Shown piece by piece: positions 1 through 13,400 of a DNA stretch of 64,000 nt. The DNA comes from CAIJXB01 sp964455905. GTDB lineage: Bacteria > Chlamydiota > Chlamydiia > Chlamydiales > Rhabdochlamydiaceae. Below the pieces are notes generated by a model. It saw only the letters and a program-made list of their open reading frames with translations. It was not told the origin of the DNA and made no database searches. The first letter of the stretch is position 1. Every line of letters starts with the position of its first letter. The DNA lies in contig CAYVYN010000004.1 in assembly GCA_964455905.1 (NCBI GenBank), positions 237,909 to 301,908 on the forward strand, written 5' to 3'. A program made the translations under genes and the position numbers.

Positions 1-1280
1 GAGGAAGACATCCAAGCTGGCAGCGTTTGTATCCTTTGATAGTTTGCATCTACATACAAAAATCTACCTCCAGCACCCTCTCTACTACAAAGAACATCAT
101 CTACAGCGCTTAATCCATTCAAAAAATTAGGGATGCCGCAAAAAGCGCCTATGTCGGCTATGTTATGGCCTCTAAATGAATCCATGTAGTCTATTTTACC
201 ACCTAAAGAAACAACGCGTAACTTATCAAATGCAGAAGTTTTATGGTGGGCAAAGTTTCTTATCTGCTTATATTCAAAGCCTGCATAAATGTCTGTATTT
301 AATCTTCCAGTCCTTTGCAGTGCTTGCAAAAATTTAATCCCCGCCACCTGCGTTCTTCCATGCATGTGCAATTCTTTTAGTTTGTCCACATGAAAATCGG
401 AGTAAAGAAAAGAAAACTCTAGCTCTGAACCTCTTGTATTAAGGGGGGTTTGATAAATAGCATCTACAAAACGAAGTTGATGGATAGGGACTCCAACAAC
501 TCCAATTAAAGAAAGCGTGTCTCCTTGTTGCAACACATTCCCAAAATCAGAACGCACTCCGGATCTACAAAGAGCAGTAACACTAGATCCATAGTTATTA
601 AAATCAGCACTTAAATGAATCGGGGTACTGTCTTGGACTTGTAAAAGCATGTCAACAGTACCAACTTCTTTTCCTTTTTGGAAAATGGTTCCGACTTTTA
701 AATTTCTATTTTCATTAAGAAGCAATAGAGTTTTTAAAAGTTCCCCATAATGTAATGTCTTGCCTAAAAACCTCTTAAAATACGAATAAATAAACTTCGT
801 TTTATAATGTTTATTACCGACAATTTCGATAGTTCCAAGCTTTGCTTCCATCACCTGAAGAACTAAAGTTTTATCCTTTATTTTTTGAGCAGGTGCATAT
901 ACACGGACTAAAAAATACCCCGCCTTGGCATACTTATTTTGAATCTTCCGACAAAGTTCATTGATATCTTTAATGGAAAGATCTCTTAATTCATAGGGAG
1001 TGACTAAGGACTGTATCTGCCTACGAGAAAAAATAGCGTTGCCTTGAACTTCAATCTTTGCTAGAAAAACTTTTTTAGACTCAGGGAGGTCTAATTGCTT
1101 TTCTGGAATTTCAATTTCTACTAAAGGAACCTCTTTTTCAGGGGTTACTTCTTCGGTCTCATACTGCTGCTCAATTTCTTTGTCGATAATACCTCCTGAA
1201 GAAGAAGGAACTCGAAGAGGTGCTGCAAGTAAAAAGCCGGGAACAGCAAAAAACACGAGCACAAAAAAAACATAAACCAT
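1..1280 (-). CDS. TpsB/FhaC/ShlB-family outer-membrane transporter, N-terminal part (cut by window edge)
   Basis: I translated the minus strand by hand; it is open from ATG at 1280 to the left edge, about 426 residues. It starts MVYVFFVLVFFAVPGFLLAAP, a clear signal peptide, followed by an acidic linker rich in Glu and Pro (about residues 30-70). Next comes a POTRA_2-like segment (about 70-150, containing KIEVQGNAIFSRRQI and the helix INELCRKIQNKYAKAGYF). A second POTRA-like segment follows (about 150-225, starting GTIEIVGN), and then the start of a beta-barrel region (LSADFNNYG onward). This order is that of TpsB transporters, which secrete a TpsA partner across the outer membrane. The obvious partner is the giant exoprotein gene immediately upstream. 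An in-frame TAA ten codons before the ATG, with no intervening ATG/GTG/TTG, fixes the start. The ribosome-binding site is weak. The C-terminal barrel lies outside the window. Confidence 0.88.
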   Translation of the reverse strand, partial: MVYVFFVLVFFAVPGFLLAAPLRVPSSSGGIIDKEIEQQYETEEVTPEKEVPLVEIEIPEKQLDLPESKKVFLAKIEVQGNAIFSRRQIQSLVTPYELRDLSIKDINELCRKIQNKYAKAGYFLVRVYAPAQKIKDKTLVLQVMEAKLGTIEIVGNKHYKTKFIYSYFKRFLGKTLHYGELLKTLLLLNENRNLKVGTIFQKGKEVGTVDMLLQVQDSTPIHLSADFNNYGSSVTALCRSGVRSDFGNVLQQGDTLSLIGVVGVPIHQLRFVDAIYQTPLNTRGSELEFSFLYSDFHVDKLKELHMHGRTQVAGIKFLQALQRTGRLNTDIYAGFEYKQIRNFAHHKTSAFDKLRVVSLGGKIDYMDSFRGHNIADIGAFCGIPNFLNGLSAVDDVLCSREGAGGRFLYVDANYQRIQTLPAWMSS

Positions 1281-1317
1281 AGAAAAAGGAGCTCTATAAA
1301 TAAAATGTTAAAAACAC

Positions 1318-1347
1318 CTTATACAGACATTAAAACTTTAAATTCAA
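1318..1347 (-). promoter_or_regulatory. candidate sigma70-type promoter for the transporter gene
   Basis: Read on the minus strand there is TTGAAT (1342-1347), an 18-base spacer and TATAAG (1318-1323), about 38 bases before the transporter ATG. A run of seven G (minus strand, 1359-1365) sits 11 bases upstream of the -35-like box. The boxes are imperfect and the surroundings are AT-rich, so this is only a candidate. It would explain how the transporter is expressed despite the terminator that precedes it. Confidence 0.35.
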
Positions 1348-1440
1348 TGTTTTTTCCACCCCCCCTAGGAAGAAAAAAATTTCACTCTGCCAAAAAACTA
1401 GTCGCTTGTTGATTTATGAAAATTGTAAAAGAAAGAGCTC

Positions 1441-1476
1441 TATAGTTTCCCCTTCTTTAGAAAAGGAGAAACTATA
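1441..1476 (-). terminator. rho-independent terminator after the first giant gene
   Basis: A 14-bp stem (TATAGTTTCCCCTT at 1441-1454 against AAGGAGAAACTATA at 1463-1476, one G-U type pair) with an 8-base loop begins 8 bases after the stop codon at 1485-1487. On the minus strand it is followed by a pyrimidine-rich tail (GAGCTCTTTCTTTT). Strength and position fit termination of the giant transcript. Because the partner transporter lies just beyond, it may reduce rather than abolish read-through. Confidence 0.75.
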
Positions 1477-1484
1477 AAACTGTA

Positions 1485-4400
1485 TTAACGCGAGGTTATA
1501 TTAGCCCCTACAGAAACACCCCCTACGCCATTTTGTAAAAAAGGCCCAGAAGCATTGATGGTAGCACCTACTGCAATAGCAAAGCCTCCAGAATTTTTAA
1601 TAAGAACAGGGCCTGTACCAAGAGTTGTAAGCGTAGCGTTAATATAAATAGTATTACCGACAAGAAGAACCCCTTGAGGACCTAATGTAGTCATAGCACC
1701 ATTTAATGTTGTTACCCCAGACCCAGCCCTTTGCATTACAAAACCAGCTGTAACAGCCGGAAGGCCTAGATTTCCAGCGCTATAAATAGATAAAGCGTTA
1801 ATTGGAACGCTTCCTCCTATAGTTCCGTTCAGAGTAATCGCTCCAGTCCCAGCTGTTAAAGAAAGGGTATTTTCTCCATCGATGGTATTGCTTAAAGTAA
1901 TAGACCCGTTACTTGTTAAACTATTTAATAAAACGGATCCTTCTAACTGCACAGGATCTGCAATAGCAATCGTTCCATTGCCAAGTGTAGCATTTGTCGT
2001 TGTAATAGAAGAAGCTAACGAAACGGTTCCTCCTCCTGTTTGAGAAAACGGTCCATTAGAGCTAATAGAAGCGCCTAATCCAATAACAAGAGCTCCGGTA
2101 TTTACAATTCTAACAGGCCCAATAGCGGCTGTTGTCATAGTACCGTAGATTCTAAAATCCGTTCCTGTCAAATAGATACCACCTACAGCGCTTGTATTAA
2201 CAAGTCCAGCCAACGTTGTGATGCCAGACCCCGCTGTTTGTGTCAAAGAGGTGGCGTAGATACCATAATTAGCCGTTACATTATACGCGCTTGTAATAAT
2301 TACTGCGCCAAGTCTTGTATTACCACCTAATATACCTTCAAAATAGATGTCCCCAGTTCCTGCAACAAGAGTAAGTGCGGAAGTTCCGGCCACTAAACTA
2401 TCTACCCTTCCCCCTAGGGTGATATCAGCAGAGGTGCTATTTAAAGTAATAGACTCTGTTAGAAGAATCGGACTTTGGAATGTGATCTCTCCACCTGCTG
2501 TGGATATGTCTGCTCCAATAAAGACTGCGCCTAACCCATTTTGTAAAAAAGGCCCATCTAATGTCATATCCGCACTAGTTTCTATCGTTAAAGTTCCTAT
2601 GTTTGTCAAAGTAACAGACCCACTATTTGCTGTTGAAATTGGGCCAGCTAAAGAAATCGTATCTGCGCTAATACCAATAGTGTACAGCTCTATTGTTTGG
2701 CCGATAGCCAATAAAGAAACATCTCCAGATGAACTCACGGCAAAACTTTGGCTTCCTGAAACAGTCCCATTAATAGCACCTCCAAAAGTAATACTACCAG
2801 ATCCTGTGGAAATAAAAGTGTTTTCTGCAAGAGTCACAGTGCCTACAGCGATAGAGAAATTCCCACTACCACCAGCACAGCAGCTACCACCAATCGTACT
2901 ATAGGTACCGCCTAAGGTGACCGTTGTATCTGTGTCGTAGGTCTGGTTTCCATTAGTCGTCACTGAACTCATAGTTAAAGACCCTGCTCCTAAAGAAACC
3001 ATAGAAGTAAGCGGTGTAACACCCCCTACAGCAGAGCCCAGAGTTTTTGCACCTGTTGAGTTAAGAGTTAGTTGATACGCCCCATCGACAGTGCCAAGAA
3101 GGCTAATCTGGCCAAATCCTGTATTAATAAGAGTGTCGCATGTAAGAGTAACAGCGCCACTTGTTATAAAACTTAAGCCGCCTGTATTATAAGTTCCACA
3201 AAGATTGAAAGATCCTCCGCAAGAACTAATAGATTCGGTTCCTGTCTTTGTGATCGTGTTTGCTTGAATAAGAACGCCTGTAAGGCTTACATCTACTAAA
3301 GCAGTCGTAGACCCAACTGTTCCATATAGCGTAATATTACCCCCACTACATGCGTTAAAGTTAATGCTATAGTCTCCATTAATTGTATTTGTAAAGGTTA
3401 TATCGCCCCCTGCGGTAACTATACTAAAGTCAGCTCCAAGAGTGACTGCTGAAGCAAAACTTACAGCATCTCCTGTTGTAGTGATAGTGCCCGCTGCATT
3501 GACTAAACCCCCACCATTTTGCGTGAAAGAACCACCTAGGTTCATAGAAGAAGTGATCGTGAGTAGCCCTGAATTAGTGACTAAAACAGCTCCACTTGCT
3601 CCTGTGTTTACTACCCCATTAAAATTAAGAGCATCTGAAATAATTACGACAGCTCCAAGAGGTGTAAGTGAACCTAAAGATCCTAAAGATACCGTCGCAG
3701 ACGAGGTAATCGTTAATGCCTGGCCTCCAGAAGTTGTCCCGTTAGTAGCTCCTCCAAATGTAACAGCACCAGAGCCAGTTAAGATAGAAGTAGCTCCAGC
3801 TAGAGTAACTTCAGCACTAGAAATAGAGAACTCGGCATTCGTTGTTGTATAAGTTCCATTTAAGGTTACTGCAGTATCTACGTTATATGTCTGAGCCCCT
3901 GTTGTTGTGACAGATAGCATACTTAAGGTTCCTGCACCTGTAGAAGTTAAGGATGTTAGCACAGAAGAGCCACCGACTATTCCACCAAATGTTTTAGCCC
4001 CAGTAGAATTAACAACTAAATCATAGGCTCCATTGACTGTAGAACCAAAGCTAATTGTTCCCGATCCTGTAGAAACAGTGATATTAACGCCAAGAACAGT
4101 CAAAGCCCCAGAAGTAACAGAAAAGTTTCCATCACTAGTTGTCGTATAGACTGTTCCATTTAGATGAAGGGCATTTGTAGAGCCGCCTCCTCCTATATAC
4201 GTTTGACTTCCTGTTGTTGTTACGTTTAAAACAGTCGTGGTGCCCCCTGCTGTTGCTGTAATAGACTCAACAGCATTTGTCGCTCCAACAGTTCCTCCTA
4301 AGGTAATATCACCCGCTGTTCCTGCACTTAAAATAAAGTTCGAAAAACCAGCACTAGAGTCTTCCACAGTTCCTGTAATAGAAATAGAAGCCCCAGCAGG

Positions 4401-7400
4401 AGAACCTCCTGCATTAGTTGTATCTAAGGCAATGCTAGCGGCACCTAATATGACGCTATCGCTAATTGTAATCGTAGTACCTGCCGTGACGATGCTTGCA
4501 TTTAAGGTTGTTGTAGCTCCTGGACCCTCTATGTATATGGAAGCATTACCCGTTCCTGTAATTTGCCCATCGACCACGATGGTTCCTCCTGTAGAGGGGG
4601 ATTGGATAATCACAGGATCGCTAAAAGTAACCCCGCTTGTGCCCACTGTAATTGAGCCCGTTCCATTACTACGTCCTATAGTAATAGAAGTAAATCCATC
4701 TTGTAATAGCTCTATCGTAGCTACCGGCAAGGAGTAGCTACCAGAGCCATTTCCAATACCGATGCTTTGGGATACTGTTGTTGGCTGCAATACAATCGTC
4801 GAACTACCATAGATATTTCCACTTAAAAAAATCGTATCGCTTGTAAAAGATAACGCTCCCATTTTAATATCATTAGTACCAACTGTCGAAGAAAGTGTAA
4901 GGCTTCCTGTTCCGGCATTACATAACAAGCTTTGACCCCCTGTCGTTGTTCCTGTAATTGCCTGGCCGATAGCTATATTTCCATTATTTATAGCAGTTGT
5001 AAGGGTTGCACTACCTGTTAGATTCACACCGGCGGATCCATCTTGCGTGATGCCTCCTGGGGCTGTGATCGTAAAGTTTCCAACTGTCCATAGACCTGAG
5101 TTTGTCACTGTCAACGCTTTATTGGCAGCTAGAGTAACCGCACCCCCAAGATTAACTGTTGACCCTGTCACAGCTACATCGCCAAGAGCGGTTCCAGCTC
5201 CAAGCCCTGATAGGGAAACATCCCCTGATCCTGCTGTAATTGTAAGAGCCCCAGATCCATTGATAAGAGATCCTATTGCGACAGCACTATTTGTCGTTGC
5301 AAAGGTCGCATCACCTGAAAGAGTAAGCGCGGCGCTACCATTTTGCGTGATGCCTCCTGGTGCTGTGATGGTAAAGTTTCCAATTGTCCAGATGCCAGAA
5401 TTAGTTACTGTTAACGTTTTTGTAAGATCTAAGGTAACATTGCCTCCAAGATTTACTGTTGACCCTGTCAGAGCTAGATCCCCAAGAGCAGTTCCTGTTC
5501 CAAGGCCAGCTAAAGAAACAGCCCCTGTTCCTGCTGTAATTGTAAGAGCTCCAGATCCATTGATAAGAGATCCAATTGTCACAGCAGTATTTGTCGTTGT
5601 AAAGGTCGCATTACCTGAAAGAGCAAGAGACGCGCTACCATTTTGCGTGATGCCCCCTGGCGCCCTAATTGTAAAGTTTCCAATTGTCCAGATGCCGGAA
5701 TTAGTTACTGTTAACGTTTTTGTAAGAGCTAAGGTAACGTTACCGCCAAAATTAACTGTTGATCCTGTCACTGCAACTGTTCCAATTGTTGTTCCAACTC
5801 CAATGCCTCCTAGAGAAACGGACCCTGATCCTGCTGTAATTGTGAGGTTTTGATCTGCTGTGTTTGTCCCAGCAATTGCCTGGCTAATTGCTATATTTCC
5901 GCTGCCAGCACCATTGGTCAGCGTAACATTACCAGTTAAGCTTATCCCGACAGCCCCATTTTGTGTGATACCTCCTGGCGCTGTGATTGTCGCAGCTCCG
6001 ATTGTCCAAACTCCTGAATTTGTGACTGTTAACGTTTTTGTAAGAGCTAAGGTGACATTGCCCCCAAGATTTACTGTCGATCCTGTCACTGCAACTGTTC
6101 CTAATGCTGTACCTGTGCCGAGGCCCCCTAAAGAAATAGCCCCTCCTCCAGCTGTAATTGTAAGAGCTCCAGGTCCGTTGATAAGAGATGAAACAGTTAC
6201 AGGACTATTTGTCGTTGCAAAGGTCGCATCGCCAGAAAGAGTAACTGCGGCGCTACCATTTTGCGTGATACCCCCTGGCGCTGTCATAGTAAAGTTTCCA
6301 ATTGTCCAGATGCCTGAATTAGTGACTGTTAACGTTTTTGTAAGAGCTAAGGTAACATTGCCCCCAAGATTTACTGTCGATCCTGTCACTGCAACTGTTC
6401 CAATTGTTGTTCCAACGCCAATACCTGCGAGAGAAATAGATCCTTCTCCCGCTGAAATGGTCAGGCTTTGATCTGCTGTCGTTGTCCCAGCAATTGCCCG
6501 GCTAATTGCTATATTTCCGCTTCCAGCTCCATTAGTGAGTGTAACATTACCAGCTAAGCTTACTCCTCCAGCCCCATTTTGCGTGATGCCTCCTGGCGCT
6601 GTGATTGTCGCAGCTCCGATTGTCCAGATGCCTGAGTTTGTCACCGTTACTGTTTTTGTAAGAGCTACTGTAACAGAACCCCCAAGATTTACTGTTGATC
6701 CTGTCACAGCTAAATCACCAAGAGAGGTTCCGGCTCCAAGTCCCCCTAAAGAAATAGCTCCTGTTCCAGCTGTAATTGTAAGAGCTCCAGGCCCGTTGAT
6801 AAGAGATGAAGCACTTACAGGACTATTTGTCGTTGCAAAGGTTACATCACCAGAAAGAACAACAGCGGCGCTACCATTTTGCGTGATACCCCCTGGCGCT
6901 GTCATAGTAAAGTTTCCAATTGTCCAGATGCCAGAATTAGTGACCGTTAGCGTTTTTGTAAGAGCTAAGGTGACGTTGCCCCCAAGATTTACTGTCGATC
7001 CTGTCAGTGCAACTGTTCCTAATGCAGTACCTGTGCCAAGACCCCCTAAAGAAATAGCTCCTCCTCCAGCTGTAATTGTAAGAGCCCCAGGACCATTGAT
7101 AAGAGATGAAACAGTTACAGGACTATTTGTCGTTGCAAAGGTCGCATCACCTGAAAGAGTAACTGCAGCGCTACCATTTTGCGTGATGCCCCCTGGCCCT
7201 GTCAGTGTAACGTTTCCAATTGTCCAGATGCCTGAATTAGTGACTGTTAACGTTTTTGTAAGAGCTAAGGTAACATTGCCCCCAAGATTTACTGTCGATC
7301 CTGTCACTGCAACTGTTCCAATTGTTGTTCCAACGCCAATACCTGCGAGAGAAATAGATCCTTCTCCCGCTGAAATGGTCAGGCTTTGATCTGCTGTCGT

Positions 7401-10400
7401 TGTCCCAGCAATTGCCCGGCTAATTGCTATATTTCCGCTTCCAGCTCCATTAGTGAGTGTAACATTACCAGCTAAGCTTACTCCTCCAGCCCCATTTTGC
7501 GTGATGCCTCCTGGCGCTGTGATTGTCGCAGCTCCGATTGTCCAGATGCCTGAGTTTGTCACCGTTACTGTTTTTGTAAGAGCTACTGTAACAGAACCCC
7601 CAAGATTTACTGTTGATCCTGTCACAGCTAAATCACCAAGAGAGGTTCCGGCTCCAAGTCCCCCTAAAGAAATAGCTCCTGTTCCAGCTGTAATTGTAAG
7701 AGCTCCAGGCCCGTTGATAAGTGATGAAGCACTTACAGGACTATTTGTCGTTGCAAAGGTTACATCACCTGAAAGAGCAACAGCGGCGCTACCATTTTGC
7801 GTGATGCCCCCCGGCGCTGTCATATTAAAGTTTCCAATTGTCCAGATGCCTGAATTAGTAACTGTTAGCGTTTTTGTAAGAGCTAAGGTAACATTGCCTC
7901 CAAGATTTACTGTCGATCCTGTCACCGCTAAGTCTCCAAGAGAGGTTCCAACGCCAAGACCTGCGAGAGAAACAGATCCTCCTCCCGCTGAAACTGTCAG
8001 GCTTTGATCTGCTGTAGTTGTCCCACTAATTGCCTGACTAATTGCTATGTTTCCACTGCCAGCTCCATTAGTGAGTGTAGCATTCCCAGTTAAACTTACT
8101 CCTCCAGCTCCATTTTGTGTGATACCTCCTGGGGCTGTGATTGTCGCAGCTCCGATTGTCCAAAGACCAGAATTTGTCACCGTGAGTGTTTTTGTAAGAG
8201 CTAAAGTAACATTACCTCCAAGATTTACCGTTGATCCTGTCACCGCTAAGTCTCCAAGAGAGGTTCCAGCTCCAAGTCCCGCTAAGGAAATAGCCCCTGT
8301 TCCAGCTGTAATTGTAAGACCTCCAGATCCATTGATAAAAGATGAAATAGTCACAGGACTATTTGTCGTAGCAAAAGTCGCATCACCTGAAAGAGTAACT
8401 GCGGCGCTACCATTTTGCGTGATACCCCCTGGTGCTGTGATGGTAAAGTTTCCAATTGTCCAAATCCCTGAATTAGTAACTGTTAACGTTTTTGTAAGAG
8501 CTAAGGTGACATTACCCCCAAGATTTACTGTTGATCCTGTCACTGCAACAGTTCCTAATGCAGTCCCCGTTCCAAGGCCACCTAGAGAAATCGATCCTGT
8601 TCCAGCTGTAATTGTAAGAGCCTGAGCTCCTGCGCTTGATGCATTGATAATAGATGAAGCAGTTACCGGACTGTTTGTCGTTGCAAAAGTCGCATCGCCA
8701 GAAAGAGTAACTGCAGCGCTACCATTTTGTGTGATGCCTCCTGGTGCTGTCAGTGTAACGTTACCAATTGTCCAAACTCCAGAATTTGTTACCGTTAAAG
8801 TTTTTGCTGCCCCAAGATTTACATTACCTCCTAAATTAACTGTCGAACCAGTCACTGCAAGGTTTCCTAAGTTGACTCCAGCGCCAACACCGGCTAAAGA
8901 AACAGCGCCCGAAGAAGTAATTGTAAGAGCCTGAGCTCCTGCGCTTGATGCATTGATAGCCCCTCCAACAGTTACAGTGCCAGACCCTGTGCTAATAGAA
9001 GAAGTTCCATAAAGAGTCACTGCTGCTACTGCAATAGAAAAATTACCATTTCCAGTCCCGGCATCTCCTCTAGTGCTATAATCTCCATTTAAAATAACTG
9101 TAGTATCTTCATTATACGTTTGAGCACCTGCAGTCTTTACAGAAGAAAGACTAAGAGTTCCAGCGCCTGTAGACGTTAAAAATGTTAAAGCAGATCCTGA
9201 TCCAACATCTCCACCAAAAGTCTTAGCCGCTGTTGTATTCACAGTTAAACTATAAGGTCCATCTACATTACCAAAAAATGAAATAGTCCCGCCAGCTGCA
9301 TTTATAACTGTATCACAACTAAGCGTCACATTACCTGAAATAGTAAATGCTAAGCCCCCAGTATCGTATGTGCCGCAAAGAGTTACATCACTACATTGTA
9401 AAATTGTTTCCACACCGCTGTAGTTAATAGTATTTGCAATAAGGATATTAGTTTGTAAGGAAACATCGACTACAGGAGTTGTGCCTCCCACAGTACCTGT
9501 AAGAGTAATAGATCCAGAAGAACAAGCATTCAAACTAAGATTGTAAGCTCCATTAATTGTACTTGCAAAGCTTATATTACCGCCCGATGTGGTCACTGTT
9601 AAATTATTTGTCAAAGTCACAGCAGTAGCAAAGCTAACCACATCAGCTGTTGTTGTAATAGTTCCTTCGATGCTAACAAGTCCAGCACCATTTTGTGTCA
9701 AAGCACCATCTAGCGCCATCGAGGCAACGCTTGTAAGTAATCCAGCATTTGTCAGCGTAACAGTACCTCCTCCTGAGGTTCTAATATTGCCGTTTAAGTT
9801 TAGAGCCCCTGAGGTCACTGCAATAGATCCGAGGTTTGTAGTAACACCTAAAGATCCTAAAGAAACAGCAGAGGAAGAAGTAATGGTTAATCCTTCAGAA
9901 CCAGAGACTGTAGCATTAGTAGCACCACCAAAAGTAACAGTTCCAGAGCCCGTTGCAATAGAAGATGTTCCTCCAAGAGTCACTGCTCCCCCTGCAATAG
10001 AGAAGTTAGCATTGCCTAAGCCAGCATTGCCTCTTGTGCTATAGGTCCCATTTAATGTCACTGCCGTGTCAGTATCGTACGATTGAATGCCTGCTGTTAG
10101 AACAGAATTTAAACTTAGCGTACCAATCCCTGTCGATGTTAAAGAAGTAAGAGCCGTGCTACCACCTAAGCTAGAGCTAAAGGTTTTTAGTCCGGTAGAA
10201 GTAACGGTTAAATCGTGAGCTCCGTTTACATTTGATCCAAAAGTTATGTTTCCAGATCCCGTAGTAACTATCGCATTACCTGCCAATGTGACAGCTCCTG
10301 CTGAAATAGAAAAAGCCGTATTTGTCGTAGTATAGGTACCATTCAATGTCACTGCAGTATCTACATTATAGGTCTGCGCTCCTGTTGTTGTAACAGAAGC

Positions 10401-13400
10401 TAAACTAAGTGTTCCAGCACCTAAAGAAGTAAGCGACGTTAATAAAGTGCCGCCTCCTACTGCTCCACTAAATGTTTTAACTCCTGTTGAATTGACAGAA
10501 AGGGTTTGCGTGCCGTTAACAGTAGATCCAAAACTAATGTTTCCAGATCCTGTCAACACACTTGTAGACCCTGCTAATGTGACCGCCCCAGTAGAAATAG
10601 AAAACGCTGAATTCGTTGTTGTATAAGTTCCATTTAAAGTAACGGCAGTATCTGTATTATAAGTCTGCGCTCCTGTTGTTGTGATAGATAAAGCGCTTAA
10701 TGTTCCAGCACCTGTTGATGTTACGCTTGTAAGAGGCGTGGTGCCTCCCACTATTCCACTAAAAGTCTTTAAGGCTGTAGAGGTTAATGTAAGGCTTTGC
10801 GCTCCATTGACTGTAGATCCAAAGGTAATTGTACCTGAGCCTGTAGAAACAGCTGTTGTTCCTGCAAGAGTTACTACTCCACTAGAATTCACCGTAAATG
10901 TTCCATTCGAAGTTGTGGTGTAGTTCCCATTTAAACTAACACCATTTGTAACTCCACCACCACCTGAATAAGTTTGATTTAATGTTGTTCTTACACTTAC
11001 AAAAGAAGCTGTTCCTCCTGCTGTTGTAGAAATGGATTTAACAGCCGTAGTGCCTCCTACTGCACCAGATAAAGTAATGCTCCCTCCGGTTCCAGCTGTT
11101 ATAATAAAGTCTGTAGAACCTGATGCGTTATCTTCAACGGTACCAGAAATAGAAATCGAGGCTCCCGCAGCAGATCCTCCACTATTTGTCGTATCTAAGG
11201 TGATACTTGAGGGAGATCCCCCTGTTCCTAAAATTACGCTATCGCTAATTGTAATTGCATTACCTGCTGTGATGATATTTGCATTTAATGTTGTTGTAGC
11301 ACCAGGACCATCTATATAGATGGAAGCATTGCCAGAGCCTGTAATCTGCCCACCCACTAGAATAGTTCCACCTGCAGAAGGGGTTTGGATAATCACTGGA
11401 TCTGTAAAAGTAATCCCGCTTGCGCCAATTGTAATTGCGCCTGTTCCATTACTTCTGCCTATAGTAATAGAGGTAAAACCATCTTGTAATAACGCGATAG
11501 TGGCAGCAGGTAATGCGTAGGTTCCAGCTCCATCGCTAATACCAATGCTTTGCGAAACAGTTGTAGGCTGGAGTAAAATAGTAGAGCTACCATAAATATT
11601 TCCGCTTAAAGCAATGGTATCACTTGTAAAAGATAAAGCTCCCATCTTTGTTACGCCGCTACCGACTGTTGAAGAAAGAGTAATGCTTCCTGTTCCGGCG
11701 TTAATAGTTAAAGCTTGCACCCCTGTCGTTGTTCCTGTAATAGCTTGAGCGATAGCTATGTTTCCGTTACTTCCAGCACTTGTAAGCGTTGCTACTGTTA
11801 CTCCCGTTAAATTGACCCCGCCGCTACCATTTTGGGTAATGCCCCCTGGCGCTGTGATTGTAACAGCTCCAATTGTCCAGGCACCTGAATTTGTGAGAGT
11901 TAAAGTTTTGGTCGAGCCTAAAGTGACGCTTCCTCCTAAATTCAAAGTAGAAGATGTAATCGCTAGACTACCAAGAGATGTCCCGGTTCCAACTCCTCCA
12001 CAAGAAACAGCTCCAGAAGAAGTGATCGTAAGATCTTGAGCTCCTGCGCTTGCTCCATTAATAACGCCCCCAAAAGTAACAGTGCCAGAGCCTGTTGCAA
12101 TCGAAGAAGTACCTCCTAAAGTCACAGTAGCAGTATTAATCGAGAAGTTAGCATTACCAGCACCTGCTCCTCTAGTGCTATAAGTGCCATTCAAGGTAAC
12201 AGCAGTATCTGTATTATAAGTTTGCGCTCCATCTGTTGTCACAGAAAGAAGGCTTAAAGAGCCTGCTCCTGTAGAAATTAACGTTGTTAATGGAGTGCTA
12301 GCACCAACAGCAGCGCTAAAAGCCTTTGCTCCTGTCGTATTCAAAGTTAAACTATAAGCCCCATCGACAGCAGCTAAAAATCTAATTGCGCCACCTGATG
12401 CATTAATGACGGTGTCACATGTAAGAGTCGTCGTTCCTGCAACAATAAAATCAAGGCCTCCTGTATTATAGGTTCCACAAAGAGTCGTAGAGGTACAAGA
12501 ATCATACGTTTTAACTCCCGTTGCATTGATCGTATTTGTATAAATTGTATTTGATGTAAGAGTTACATTCGCAAGAGGCGTAGTCCCTCCAAGAACTCCT
12601 GACAAAGTAATGCTTCCGGCATTACAAGCGTTAAAGTCAATAGAGTAAGCACCATTGATTGTGCTCGCAAAACTAATATTACCTCCTGAAGTGGTAATAC
12701 TAAGGTCGCTACTTAAAGTAACAGCTGTTGAGAAGGTAACATTATCCCCTGTCGTCGTAATAGTCCCTGTTGCTGTCACCAGCCCTGCTCCATTTTGATT
12801 TAATAGCCCATCTAAACTCATCGAAGAAGTGATCGTAAGAAGTCCTGCGTTTGTTAAAGTGACGCTGCCCCCTGATGCTGTGTTCACAACTCCATTTAAA
12901 TTAAGAGCTCCTGATGTTATCGCTACTGTACCTAGTGCTGTCGTTCCACCTATTGCTCCAAAAGATACTGCACCTGAAGATGTCACAGTAAGACCTTGGG
13001 TCCCTGCTACTGTTGCATTTGTCGCTCCGCCAAAGGTAACTGTACCTGAGCCTGTTGCAATAGACGATGTTCCTGCAAGAGTCACTGCTCCAGTAGATAT
13101 AGAGAAGTTTGCATTTCCGCTGCCTGCGTTACCTCTTGTACTGTAGGTTCCATTTAGGGTGACCGCTGTATCTGTGTTATAAGTTTGAACACCTGCTGTC
13201 GTCACCGAAATCATGGTAAGGGTTCCTGCCCCAGTTGAAGTTAACGATAAGGGAGCTGCCGTCCCCCCAACTATTCCACTAAAGGTCTTTAACCCAGTGG
13301 AAGTCACGGTAAGAGCTTGCGCTCCATTAACTGTAGAGCCAAAACTAATTGCGCCAGATCCTGTAGAAACAACTGTAGTTCCAGCTAAAGTAACTACTGC

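Larger units (their letters stand above)
4960..9000 (-). repeat. tandem array, 300/318-base units, about 13 copies
   Basis: The unit reads roughly LALTKTLTVTNSGIWTIG, TAPGGITQNG, LSGDATFATTNS, ALTITAGTG, GTALG and VTGSTVNLGG. The motif encoding WTIG recurs at about 5081, 5381, 5681, 5999, 6299, 6617, 6917 and 7217 and onward to 8763. Steps are of 300 or 318 bases (100 or 106 residues). The 18-base step reflects units with an extra short turn (NGAGSGNIAISQAI type). This corresponds to about residues 7725-9070. Confidence 0.85.
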
